NCBI RefSeq assembly: GCF_900100205.1
Contig: NZ_FNEQ01000007.1
Location: forward strand, 186,001-250,000
Direction: 5' to 3'
DNA length: 64,000 nucleotides
Origin: Duganella sp. OV510
GTDB taxonomy: Bacteria; Pseudomonadota; Gammaproteobacteria; Burkholderiales; Burkholderiaceae_D
The translations under genes were made by a program, and so were the position numbers. Under the pieces are notes generated by a model. It was not told where the DNA came from. It saw nothing but the letters and a program-made list of their open reading frames with translations, and did not search any database. Below, in pieces: positions 42,914 to 53,601 of this stretch; positions within the stretch are counted from its first letter, which is position 1, and each line of letters begins with the position of its first letter.

Positions 42914-43765
42914 ATGCACACTACCCTGATCGACGCAGCAACCCTGTCCCGCCATCTGGAAGACCCGCAGTGGGTCATCCTGGATTGCCGCCATGATTTG
43001 ATGAATCCGAATGCGGGCTTCGACAGCTTTGCCATCGGCCATATCGCCGGCGCGCAGTTTGCCAATGTGGATACGGATTTGTCCGGCGCGAAGATCGGGG
43101 CGGACGGCAAGTTTCTTGGCCGTCACCCGCTGCCGGGACGCACGGCCTTGATCGAAACGCTGCGCGGTTTCGGCATCAATGACGACACGCAGGTAGTGGC
43201 TTACGATGCGCAGGGCGGCATGTTCGCGGCGCGCGTGTGGTGGCTGTTGCGCTGGGTCGGGCATCCGGCGGTGGCGGTGCTGGATGGCGGGCTGGTGGCC
43301 TGGCAGGCGGGCGGTTTGCCGATGGTGACGCATGCCGAACGCCGCACGCCGGGGGCGATCAGCGAGCGTTCATCGCTGGTGTCGACGGTAAGTGCCGATG
43401 AGGTGCTGGCCAACGTGGCGACGCAAGCACGCACCGTGGTCGATGCCCGCGCGGCAGATCGCTATCGCGGCGAGAACGAAACCATTGATCCGGTTGGCGG
43501 CCATATTCCCGGTGCAAAGAACCGCTTCTTCAAGGACAACTTGGCCGCCGACGGCCGCTTCAAGGACGCCGAGCAATTGAAGGCCGCATTCGCGCCGCTG
43601 TTCAGTGATCCAGCGAGCGCCATCATGCAATGCGGTTCCGGCGTCACCGCCTGCCACAACCTGCTGGCCCTGGAAATCGCCGGCCTGCCCGGCGCCGCGC
43701 TCTACCCTGGCTCCTGGAGCGAATGGGTAAGCGACCCAAGCCGCCCAGTGGCAACCGGCGCCTAA
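42914..43765 (+). CDS. Thiosulfate/3-mercaptopyruvate sulfurtransferase
   Basis: This 283-residue enzyme has two rhodanese domains; the C-terminal one carries the active-site loop C240-GSGVT. That loop with Gly-Ser after the cysteine resembles mercaptopyruvate sulfurtransferases (SseA) more than thiosulfate-specific rhodaneses (CRKGVT). The N-terminal domain has DAQGGMFAARVWW in place of a catalytic Cys. It follows the DMT transporter by 11 bases and overlaps the toxin gene on the other strand by four bases. Confidence 0.9.
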   Translation: MHTTLIDAATLSRHLEDPQWVILDCRHDLMNPNAGFDSFAIGHIAGAQFANVDTDLSGAKIGADGKFLGRHPLPGRTALIETLRGFGINDDTQVVAYDAQGGMFAARVWWLLRWVGHPAVAVLDGGLVAWQAGGLPMVTHAERRTPGAISERSSLVSTVSADEVLANVATQARTVVDARAADRYRGENETIDPVGGHIPGAKNRFFKDNLAADGRFKDAEQLKAAFAPLFSDPASAIMQCGSGVTACHNLLALEIAGLPGAALYPGSWSEWVSDPSRPVATGA

Positions 43766-44064
43766 AATTTCTGCCGCTGGCGAACCCAGCGGATCACCAG
43801 GATTTCATTGGATTGCACGAGATAGTCTATCGTGTGTCCAGTCTTTGGAATCGCGAATCGACGAGCATGACGTTTGTTGATACGCGTGCCAATGTCAGGT
43901 TGAATCGAAATCAAGTCCAGCGCTGTGTGCAGGCGTTTCAAGATCAGTCGACCAGTAATAACATCTTGCGCGTCAATATGTGCCATCGTCTCATCAAGCG
44001 AACTTTGTGCTCGCGGGGACCAATGCACATCCAGCTTAGCCAGCCTTGCGCCTATTTTCGACAT
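43762..44064 (-). CDS. ParE/RelE-family toxin of a type II toxin-antitoxin pair
   Basis: This 100-residue protein has a C-terminal RelE/ParE fold: HWSPRAQSSLDETMAHI, RLHTALDLISIQPDIGTRI and a final basic strand ILVIRWVRQRQKF. ParE members poison gyrase and RelE members cleave mRNA; the separation by sequence alone is uncertain. ATG 44064 overlaps the antitoxin gene by 29 bases, typical of coupled pairs. It overlaps the sulfurtransferase stop by four bases on the opposite strand. Confidence 0.85.
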   Translation of the reverse strand: MSKIGARLAKLDVHWSPRAQSSLDETMAHIDAQDVITGRLILKRLHTALDLISIQPDIGTRINKRHARRFAIPKTGHTIDYLVQSNEILVIRWVRQRQKF

Positions 44065-44317
44065 GGGCTTCCAGGATTTGCAGCGCCTGCTCCATGACTT
44101 GTTCGTGCGGAATAGTTCGGCCGGCTTTGATATCCTCGATTCCATCCAGCTCCGCCTGGATGCTATCCTCCACATCGTCAAAGCCGTATTGCCAGACCTC
44201 CGGCCAGAGGTCTTCTGGCGCCATATCGACAAGCGCTGCCAAACGTTCCAGGCGGGAACGATCTTCGATAGAAAGCGCTGCCAGAGCAGTGGCTTGTTTT
44301 TGCAGGCGGGAGTTCAT
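44036..44317 (-). CDS. Antitoxin partner of the ParE/RelE toxin
   Basis: This 93-residue protein lies upstream of the toxin with a 29-base overlap. The sequence (LSIEDRSRLERLAALVDMAP, then ELDGIEDIKAGRTIPHEQVM) has the common IKAGR-hinge seen before toxin-binding helices in ParD-like and addiction-module antitoxins. The N-terminal half may dimerise and bind DNA. ATG 44317 starts the recognisable protein; the frame runs further upstream with Arg/Pro-rich noise. The pair sits between ordinary genes with no other mobile features. Confidence 0.78.
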   Translation of the reverse strand: MNSRLQKQATALAALSIEDRSRLERLAALVDMAPEDLWPEVWQYGFDDVEDSIQAELDGIEDIKAGRTIPHEQVMEQALQILEAHVENRRKAG

Positions 44318-44440
44318 TGCACCATCATACTCCTGATGATACAGGTGGTTGATGCGTCGCAAACGCCGCTCAGCGCTAGGGGCGGAGGTGGGCCTTCGCG
44401 GCCTGCGCCTCACCTGCCAGCCAGAGCCGGTCCTGCTGAG

Positions 44441-45217
44441 CTAGTGGCGGGCGCCGACCAGGAATACGACGATGGCCACGCCGGCGGCAATCAGCAGCAC
44501 TTGGGGAATCGATTCGCGCAGGGTGGCGCGACGCTGCATCTGCGGCATCAGGTCGCTGACGGCGATGTAGATGAAGCCGGACGAGGCAAACACCAGCACG
44601 TACGGAATCAGGCTGCTGGCGCGGTCCAGCGTGTAATAGCCCAGCAAGCCGCCAGCAATCGCCAGCAGGCTGCACAGCAGATTGTAGACATATGCCCGCG
44701 TGCGCGAGAAACCGGCATTCAGCAGCACGATGAAGTCGCCGATCTCCTGCGGAATCTCGTGCGCGATGATGGCCAGGCCGGTAATCAGGCCCAGCTGCGG
44801 ATCGGCCAGGAAGGCGGCGGCGATCAGGATGCCGTCGGTAAAATTGTGCATGCCATCGCCAACCAGGATCATCCAGCCGGCCTTGCCCGCTTCGCTCTTG
44901 TCATGCCCGTGATGGTGATGGTGGCCGTCATGCTCGTGATGATGCGAATGGCGCAGGATCGCCAGCTTTTCCAGCAGGAAGAACGCCAGCAGGCCAACCA
45001 GCAAGGTGGCGAACAGGCTGCGCGGACTGGCCTGCGACTCGAACGCTTCCGGCAGCGCGTGCAGCAGCGAGGTCGACAGCATCAGGCCGACCGACAGGCT
45101 GACCATGCGCTCCACCACCTTGGATAGCAAGGTAAACGAGAACACGGCCGCCGCAGTGATGCTCACTACGCCAGCCAGTGTGGTCGCCAGGATGATGGAT
45201 ACGAGTACGGGATCGAT
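44441..45217 (-). CDS. ZIP family metal transporter, start codon uncertain (possible ATC)
   Basis: This divalent metal transporter has eight helices, a His-rich cytoplasmic loop (HSHHHEHDGHHHHHGHDK) and the metal-binding helix motifs HNFTDG and HEIPQEIGD. The frame continues upstream of GTG 45166 for 17 sensible codons (IDPVLVSIILATTLAGV) that complete the first helix, yet no ATG, GTG or TTG lies there. An ATC at 45217 has AGAGG seven bases before it, so a rare ATC start is possible. Otherwise translation begins at GTG 45166 with a cut first helix. Coordinates given assume ATC. Confidence 0.72.
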   Translation of the reverse strand: MDPVLVSIILATTLAGVVSITAAAVFSFTLLSKVVERMVSLSVGLMLSTSLLHALPEAFESQASPRSLFATLLVGLLAFFLLEKLAILRHSHHHEHDGHHHHHGHDKSEAGKAGWMILVGDGMHNFTDGILIAAAFLADPQLGLITGLAIIAHEIPQEIGDFIVLLNAGFSRTRAYVYNLLCSLLAIAGGLLGYYTLDRASSLIPYVLVFASSGFIYIAVSDLMPQMQRRATLRESIPQVLLIAAGVAIVVFLVGARH

Positions 45218-45239
45218 GTTATAGCCTCTGATACATGGG

Positions 45240-45276
45240 CCGGCACGCAGGCCGGGGCGCTATTTTACTCCCCGGC
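45240..45276 (-). promoter_or_regulatory. Overlapping hairpins in the ZIP gene leader
   Basis: On the minus strand GCCGGGG and CCCCGGC (45276-45270 with 45257-45251) form a seven-pair stem. The downstream part also pairs with CCGGC at 45244-45240, so the two stems exclude each other. No T-run follows either, so a simple intrinsic terminator for the hydrolase gene is unlikely. Whether this is a switch or chance GC pairing is not known. Confidence 0.3.
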
Positions 45277-45298
45277 ATGCATTTTTGCTGAAAACTGC

Positions 45299-46183
45299 TT
45301 AAATCACCCCATTTTGCTTGAACCAGGCCAGTGCGCGGCCCCAGCCATCCTTGGCGTCGGCCTCGTTGTAGCTCGGTCGGTAGTCGGCATGGAAAGCGTG
45401 GCCGGAGTTCGGATAAATGACGAAAGTGGACTTGTTCGGCCCCTTGGCCAGCTCAGCTTTCATGACGTCGACGGTTTCCAGCGGAATGCCGGTGTCCTTG
45501 GCACCGTACAGGCCCAGCACCGGCACGCTCAGAGTGCGAGCAACATCGATCGGGTGCCTGGGAAAGTTGGCATTCAAGTCCCCCTTGAGGCGGCCATACC
45601 AGGCCACGCCGGCCTTGATCGATGGATTATGCGCGGCATACAGCCAGGTGATGCGGCCGCCCCAGCAGAAGCCGGTGATGGCGATCTTGTCGCCATTGCC
45701 GCCGTTGGCCTTGGCCCAGGCGACCACCGCGTCCAGGTCGGTGAAGACTTGTGCGTCCGGCGTGTTGGCGATGATGCCTTTTTGCAGTTCGGCGATCGAC
45801 GTGACCTTGGTCGGGTCGCCCTGGCGGACGAACAGGTCCGGCGCCAGCGCCAGGTAGCCTTGCTTGGCGAAGCGGCGGGCGACGTCGGCGATGTGCTCGT
45901 GGACGCCGAAGATTTCGGAGATCACCAGGATGACTGGCAGATTGGTCTTGCCCTCCGGCTGAGCGCGGTAGACGGGGACGTTCTGGCCGTTGACGGTGAT
46001 GCTGATGGTGCCGGCAGTGAGGCCGTCGGTATCGGTCCTGATGACGTTTTGCGCCATCACCGGCAGCGTGGCGGCGGCGAAGCCGGTGCCCAGCGCGGTC
46101 TTGAGGAAGCCGCGGCGATCGACGCCGTCCGACAAAGGTGTTTTAGCCAGCAAACTTTCCGCATCACGCGTCAAATCGTCCAT
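45299..46183 (-). CDS. Dienelactone hydrolase family protein with twin-arginine signal
   Basis: This 294-residue alpha/beta hydrolase has the DLH nucleophile Cys in GFCWGG, the Asp in YGAKDTGIP and the His in SGHAFH. An N-terminal extension carries the twin-arginine motif DRRGFLKT, then a hydrophobic stretch ending VMAQN, so it is probably exported by Tat. ATG 46183 has AGGAG at the right distance; the ATG six bases earlier would be too close. The natural ester or lactone substrate is unknown. The ZIP transporter gene lies downstream on the same strand. Confidence 0.9.
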   Translation of the reverse strand: MDDLTRDAESLLAKTPLSDGVDRRGFLKTALGTGFAAATLPVMAQNVIRTDTDGLTAGTISITVNGQNVPVYRAQPEGKTNLPVILVISEIFGVHEHIADVARRFAKQGYLALAPDLFVRQGDPTKVTSIAELQKGIIANTPDAQVFTDLDAVVAWAKANGGNGDKIAITGFCWGGRITWLYAAHNPSIKAGVAWYGRLKGDLNANFPRHPIDVARTLSVPVLGLYGAKDTGIPLETVDVMKAELAKGPNKSTFVIYPNSGHAFHADYRPSYNEADAKDGWGRALAWFKQNGVI

Positions 46184-46220
46184 CGACATTCTCCTTGGTT
46201 AACCCCGGAAGGGCCAGGGT

Positions 46221-48986
46221 TTAGTGTGCTTGATCCCAGTTCGCGCCAACGCCCACTTCGGCAATCAGCGGCACTTTCAGTTTCGCCACGCCGGCCATCA
46301 GCTCCGGCAGTTTCTGCTTGATCAGTTCCAGCTCGGCATCCGGCACCTCCAGCACCAGTTCATCGTGCACCTGCATGATCATGCGCGTGCCCAGCTTCTC
46401 GGCTTCCAGCCAGTTCTGCACCGCGATCATGGCCAGCTTGATCAGGTCGGCCGCCGTGCCCTGCATCGGCGCGTTGATTGCCGCGCGCTCGGCGCCCTGG
46501 CGGCGCGGGCCGTTCGGCGAATTGATCTCCGGCAGCCACAGGCGACGGCCAAACACCGTCTCGACATAGCCGCGCGCCTTGGCTTGCAGGCGCGTGTCCT
46601 CCATATACTGCCTGACGCCCGAGAAGCGTGCGAAATAGCGCTCGATATAGCTTTGCGCCGCGCCGCGCTCGATACCCAGGTTGCTTGCCAGGCCGAACGC
46701 GCTCATGCCGTAGATCAGGCCGAAGTTGATCACCTTGGCATAGCGGCGCTGCTCGCTCTCCACCGCTTCCGGATCGACGCCGAAGATTTCGGCGGCGGTG
46801 GCGCGGTGAATATCCACGCCCTCGGCAAACGCGCGCAGCATGTTGGCGTCTTCCGAAATATGCGCCATGATGCGCAGCTCGATCTGCGAATAGTCGGCCG
46901 ACACGATGTGCGAGCCGGCCGGCGCCACGAAGGCTTCGCGGATGCGGCGGCCTTCCTTGGTGCGGATCGGAATATTCTGCAGGTTGGGATCATTCGACGC
47001 CAGGCGGCCAGTCACCGCCACCGCCTGCGCATAATTGGTATGCACGCGGCCGGTTTGCGGATTGATGCCCTTCGGCAGCTTGTCAGTGTAGGTCGACTTC
47101 AGCTTGGACAGGCTGCGGTATTCCAGCAGCACCTTCGGCAGCGGATAATCCTCGGCCAGCTTCTGCAGCACTTCCTCGTCGGTCGACGGCGCGCCGCTAG
47201 GGGTTTTCTTCACCACCGGCAGTTTCAGCTTCTCGAAGAAGATTTCGCCGATCTGCTTGGGCGAGCCGAGGTTGAACGGCTGTTCGGCCAGCTCATGCGC
47301 CCTGGCTTCCAGTTCGATGATGCGCGCGCCCAGCTCGGACGATTGCTGCGCCAGCAGCGCGGCATCGATCTGCACGCCGTTGCGTTCGATCTTCTGCAGC
47401 ACCACGGCGGTCGGCAGCTCGATATTGCGGTAGATGAAGTTCAACTGTTCATCCTTCTCCACCTCACCGATCATGTTTTCATGCAGGCGCAGCGTGATAT
47501 CGGCGTCTTCCGCCGCGTACTCGGTGGCGCGGCTGATGTCCACCTTGTCGAAGGTAATCATGCTGGCGCCCTTGCCGCACACATCGACGAACGGAATCGT
47601 CGTGTGGTTCAGGTGGCGCAGCGCCAGGCTGTCCATGTCGTGCGAGCGGTGCGATTCAAATACATACGATTCCAGCAGCGTATCGTGATGGATGCCTTGC
47701 AGCGACACGCCATGATTGGCGAAGATGTGGCTGTCGTATTTCAGGTTCTGGCCGACCTTCAGCTTGCTGGCGTCTTCCAGCCATGGTTTCAGCCTGGCCA
47801 GCACGTGATCGCGCTCCAGCTGCTGCGGCACGCCCTGGTAGCTGTGCGCCACCGGGATGTAGCACGCCTCGCCCACCTTGACCGACAACGAAATGCCGAC
47901 CAGCTGCGCCAGCATCGGCTCCAGTGAGGTGGTTTCGGTATCGACAGCGGTCAACCCGGCGGCGTTGATGCGCGCGATCCACTTGTCCAGCTGCTCTTCG
48001 GTGGTGACCGTTTCATAGGTGGCGATGACCGGCTCGGCGAACAGGTCGCCATTGGCGGAGGCGGCGCCGCCCACCGGCGCATCGAGCGCGACCTTGACGA
48101 TGGACGCCGGCCCGTTGCCGGCCGCCGCCGCACCCAGCTCGCGCAGCAAGGTCTTGAAGCCGTATTTGCCAAAGAAATCCAGCAGGGCCGGCTTGTCTTC
48201 CTCGCGCGCGATCAGCGATTCGCTGATCGACACCATGTGGCCGCTCAGGTCGCAGTCCAGCTTGACGGTAATCAGCTCGCGCCCCTTCGGCAGCCACGCC
48301 AGCGCGTCGCGCAGGTTCTGGCCGACGGCGCCGCTGATCTTGTCGGCGTTGGCGATGACGCCGTCCAGCGAGTCATACGCGCTGAGCCATTTCAGCGCGG
48401 TTTTCGGGCCGCACTTGCTGACGCCTGGCACGTTGTCGACGGTGTCGCCGATCAGGGTCAGGTAATCGATGATGCGGTTCGGCGGCACGCCGAACTTGGC
48501 CAGCACGCCGGCCTCGTCCATTTTCTCGTTGGTCATGGTGTTGATCAACATGACTTTGTCGTTGACCAGCTGCGCCAGATCCTTGTCGCCGGTGGACACC
48601 ACCACGTTCATGCCCGCCTTGGCGGCCGCAGCCGACAGCGTGCCGATCACATCGTCCGCCTCCACGCCTTCCACCATCAGGATAGGCCAGCCCATGGCTT
48701 TCACCGCTTGGTGGATGGGCTCGATCTGCAGGCGCAGGTCGTCCGGCATCGATGCGCGGGTAGCCTTGTACTCCGGATACATTTCATCACGGAAAGTTTT
48801 TCCCTTGGCGTCGAATACGCAGGCGATGTAGGCGGCCGGGAAATCCGCGCGCAGGCGGCGCAGCATGTTGACCATGCCGTGCATGGCGCCGGTCGGATGG
48901 CCGTCGGCGCTGCGCAGGTCGGGCAACGCGTGGAAAGCGCGGTAAAGATAGCTGGAACCGTCGACTAACAGCAGGGTATTTTGCAT
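46221..48986 (-). CDS. polA: DNA polymerase I
   Basis: This 921-residue enzyme has three domains. The 5'-3' exonuclease covers about residues 1-290. The 3'-5' proofreading exonuclease covers about 310-500, with intact DTETTSLEP acidic residues. The polymerase covers about 510-921, with motif A DYSQIELRIMAH and motif C VHDELVLEVP. It fills gaps in repair and removes Okazaki primers. Length is normal. It is divergent from the DUF2782 gene with a 107-base gap. Confidence 0.97.
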   Translation of the reverse strand: MQNTLLLVDGSSYLYRAFHALPDLRSADGHPTGAMHGMVNMLRRLRADFPAAYIACVFDAKGKTFRDEMYPEYKATRASMPDDLRLQIEPIHQAVKAMGWPILMVEGVEADDVIGTLSAAAAKAGMNVVVSTGDKDLAQLVNDKVMLINTMTNEKMDEAGVLAKFGVPPNRIIDYLTLIGDTVDNVPGVSKCGPKTALKWLSAYDSLDGVIANADKISGAVGQNLRDALAWLPKGRELITVKLDCDLSGHMVSISESLIAREEDKPALLDFFGKYGFKTLLRELGAAAAGNGPASIVKVALDAPVGGAASANGDLFAEPVIATYETVTTEEQLDKWIARINAAGLTAVDTETTSLEPMLAQLVGISLSVKVGEACYIPVAHSYQGVPQQLERDHVLARLKPWLEDASKLKVGQNLKYDSHIFANHGVSLQGIHHDTLLESYVFESHRSHDMDSLALRHLNHTTIPFVDVCGKGASMITFDKVDISRATEYAAEDADITLRLHENMIGEVEKDEQLNFIYRNIELPTAVVLQKIERNGVQIDAALLAQQSSELGARIIELEARAHELAEQPFNLGSPKQIGEIFFEKLKLPVVKKTPSGAPSTDEEVLQKLAEDYPLPKVLLEYRSLSKLKSTYTDKLPKGINPQTGRVHTNYAQAVAVTGRLASNDPNLQNIPIRTKEGRRIREAFVAPAGSHIVSADYSQIELRIMAHISEDANMLRAFAEGVDIHRATAAEIFGVDPEAVESEQRRYAKVINFGLIYGMSAFGLASNLGIERGAAQSYIERYFARFSGVRQYMEDTRLQAKARGYVETVFGRRLWLPEINSPNGPRRQGAERAAINAPMQGTAADLIKLAMIAVQNWLEAEKLGTRMIMQVHDELVLEVPDAELELIKQKLPELMAGVAKLKVPLIAEVGVGANWDQAH

Positions 48987-49093
48987 AGGTACGTATGAGG
49001 ATGCTTAGGCGTGAATGCAACATTATCGCAGGTGTTACAATGGATCATACACAAAAAATTCTGCGGCTTTTTCTCTGCTAAAGGCAATTAATC

Positions 49094-49510
49094 ATGAAGC
49101 GCATCTCTCCTCTCTGGCCTGCCCTGCTCCTGACCCTGAGCGCCCACACGGCGTTTGCCCAGTCGACGCCGGGCCAGGCCCCGCCCAAACTGGAAAAAAT
49201 CGAGGAAGTTGCAGACGATGGGGTCACGATCACGTCCAAACAGCAGCAAAAGAGCGAAACCCAGATCTCCGAACGCCGTGACAACAGCGGCAATCCGGTC
49301 GAAACCACCGTCAAAAGCGGCCCTAGCACCTACACCTTGAGCCACAAACAGCCGACCGGCACCGCCCTGCCCGGCGACCGCACCGCCGGCCCGCTGCGGG
49401 GCGCCCAGTGGACGGTGATGGAATTCGACCTCGGCCAGAAGAAAAAGAAAGCTGCGGAAGAGGAAGCGTCGGACAACGTTCCGCCACCACCGCCGCCACC
49501 TGCCCGTTAA
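49094..49510 (+). CDS. DUF2782 family periplasmic protein
   Basis: This 138-residue protein has a signal peptide (ISPLWPALLLTLSAHTAFA), then a short charged domain containing KSETQISERRDNSGNPVE and YTLSHKQPTG, and a Pro-rich tail (PPPPPPPAR). DUF2782 genes precede thrB in many Betaproteobacteria and their role is unknown. It begins 107 bases from the divergent polA start and ends 30 bases before thrB. Confidence 0.85.
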   Translation: MKRISPLWPALLLTLSAHTAFAQSTPGQAPPKLEKIEEVADDGVTITSKQQQKSETQISERRDNSGNPVETTVKSGPSTYTLSHKQPTGTALPGDRTAGPLRGAQWTVMEFDLGQKKKKAAEEEASDNVPPPPPPPAR

Positions 49511-49540
49511 ATACCACCTACAAACCCACTACATTCGCAC

Positions 49541-50497
49541 ATGGCAGTCTTTACCCCGGTATCGCTGGAAGATGTCTCCCAGTGGATTACCCAATTTCCG
49601 CTCGGCAAAGCGCTTGAGCTCAAAGGCATCAGTTCCGGCATCGAGAACAGCAACTTCTTCCTGACGACCGAGCGCGGCGAGTACGTGCTCACCATCTTCG
49701 AGAACCTGTCGTTTGAGCAACTGCCGTTCTACCTCAACCTGATGCGCCATCTGGCCGACCGTGGCGTGCTGGTGCCGGCGCCGATCGCCAACGACAAGGG
49801 CGAACTGGTCACCGCACTGCATGGCAAACCGGCCGCCATCGTGACCAAGCTGGAAGGCAGTTCGCAGATGGCGCCGCAGCCGGTGCATTGCGCTGCTGTC
49901 GGCACGATGCTGGCAACAATGCACCAGGCCGGCCTCGACTACACGCTGCAGCAACCGAATCTGCGCGGCCTGGAGTGGTGGCATGAAACCACGCCGCTGG
50001 TGCTGCCTTACATACCAGAAGACAAGGCGCACCTGCTGAAGGCCGAAGTGCACTACCAGGAAACCTTCGCCGCCTGCCAGACCTACAAGCAGCTGCAAGT
50101 TGGCCCGATACACGCCGACCTGTTCCGCAACAACGTGATGTTTGACGGCGAGCGCCTGACCGGCTTCTTCGACTTCTACTTTGCCGGCTGTGATACCTGG
50201 CTGTTCGACGTCGCCGTCACCGTCAACGACTGGTGCATCGACCTCGACACCGGCGTGCTGGACGAAGCCCGCGTGCGCGCCCTGCTGGACGCCTACCACG
50301 CCGTGCGCCCGTTCACCGAAGCCGAACAGCACGCCTGGCAGGCGATGTTGCGCGCTGGCGCGCTGCGCTTCTGGCTGTCACGCCTGTACGACTACTACCG
50401 TCCGCGCGAGGCGGAAATGCTGACGCCGCACGATCCGGGACACTTCGAGCGCATCCTGCGTGAACGCATCGCCAAACCGGCGCCAGGACTGTTCTGA
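49541..50497 (+). CDS. thrB: Homoserine kinase
   Basis: This 318-residue APH-fold kinase has the catalytic-loop segment PIHADLFRNNVMFDGERL and the metal-binding GFFDFYFAG. The N-terminus MAVFTPVSLEDVSQWITQF matches proteobacterial ThrB of this non-GHMP type. It phosphorylates homoserine for threonine synthesis. It follows the DUF2782 gene and its stop overlaps the next ATG by one base (TGATG), so it is coupled to the BPSS1780 membrane protein gene. Confidence 0.94.
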   Translation: MAVFTPVSLEDVSQWITQFPLGKALELKGISSGIENSNFFLTTERGEYVLTIFENLSFEQLPFYLNLMRHLADRGVLVPAPIANDKGELVTALHGKPAAIVTKLEGSSQMAPQPVHCAAVGTMLATMHQAGLDYTLQQPNLRGLEWWHETTPLVLPYIPEDKAHLLKAEVHYQETFAACQTYKQLQVGPIHADLFRNNVMFDGERLTGFFDFYFAGCDTWLFDVAVTVNDWCIDLDTGVLDEARVRALLDAYHAVRPFTEAEQHAWQAMLRAGALRFWLSRLYDYYRPREAEMLTPHDPGHFERILRERIAKPAPGLF

Positions 50498-51266
50498 TGG
50501 AAAAACTTCCCGCACGCGCAGGCTGGCACTGGGTCAAGCAGGGCCTGGACGTATTCCGCAAGCAACCGGGCGCGCTGATGGCACTGTTCTTCAGCTGCAT
50601 GTTCCTGGCCATGTTGTCGCTATTCATTCCGCTGATCGGCGGCATGGCGCCCATCGTCCTGGCGCCGCTGTTCAGCGTGGCACTGCTGCAAGGCTGCGTC
50701 GATGTCGATCAGGGCAAGCGGGCATTTCCGCACCTGGTGTTCATCGGCTTCCGCAAGCCGGCGCGCAAGCCGCTGCTGTTGCTGGGCGGCTTGTACCTGC
50801 TGGTGATGATGCTGTCGATCGCCATCCTGTCGATGCTGGATGACGGCATGCTGATCAAGATGGCCACGCGGCAGATCCCGATGGACCAGGAGCTGATCGA
50901 GAATTCGCGCAGCGCGCTGTTCATCTCGTCGGCGGTGTACATGATAGGCTGGATGCTGAGCTGCCTGGCGGCGCCGCTGATCTACTGGCAGAAAATGGCC
51001 ATCGGCAAGGCGCTGTTCTACAGCGTGGTGACGGTGACGCGCGACATCAAGGCCTTCCTGCTGACGGCCGTGGTGCTGTTCCTGATGTTCCAGGTACTGA
51101 CGGCGATCCCGGTCATCCTGTTCAGCTCGGCACAAATCGAGGTGACGGCAATCTTCACCATCTTCCTGATGATGATCGTGCTGATGCACTGCACGCTGTA
51201 CGCCAGCTACCGCCAGATCTTCGGTGCGCCGCCGGCCACGCCGGCGGCGGTGGATCTGAACAAGCC

Positions 51267-51270
<4 letters not shown>
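50497..51270 (+). CDS. BPSS1780 family membrane protein
   Basis: This 257-residue protein has about six hydrophobic helices, including FMALFFSCMFL-like segments near residue 30 and VVLFLMFQVLTAIPVILF near residue 195. The start MEKLPARAGWHWVKQGLDVF and the central WQKMAIGKALFYSVV fit the BPSS1780 family, named from Burkholderia and of unknown function. It is translationally coupled to thrB. It converges on the UvrD-type helicase gene with a four-base overlap. Confidence 0.83.
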
Positions 51271-53570
<2,300 letters not shown>

Positions 53571-53601
53571 CCCGTGATTATACCGGGATGCCCGGCTTGC
53601 C

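Noticed and set aside
44318..44440. The 123-base gap between the ZIP stop and the antitoxin start as a small gene
   Set aside because: Open frames here are Arg/Pro-rich extensions of neighbours with no ribosome binding site or recognisable sequence.
46224..47927. A 567-codon plus-strand open frame over polA
   Set aside because: His/Arg/Gln-rich shadow typical of GC-rich DNA opposite a real gene; polA accounts for the region with all its catalytic motifs.
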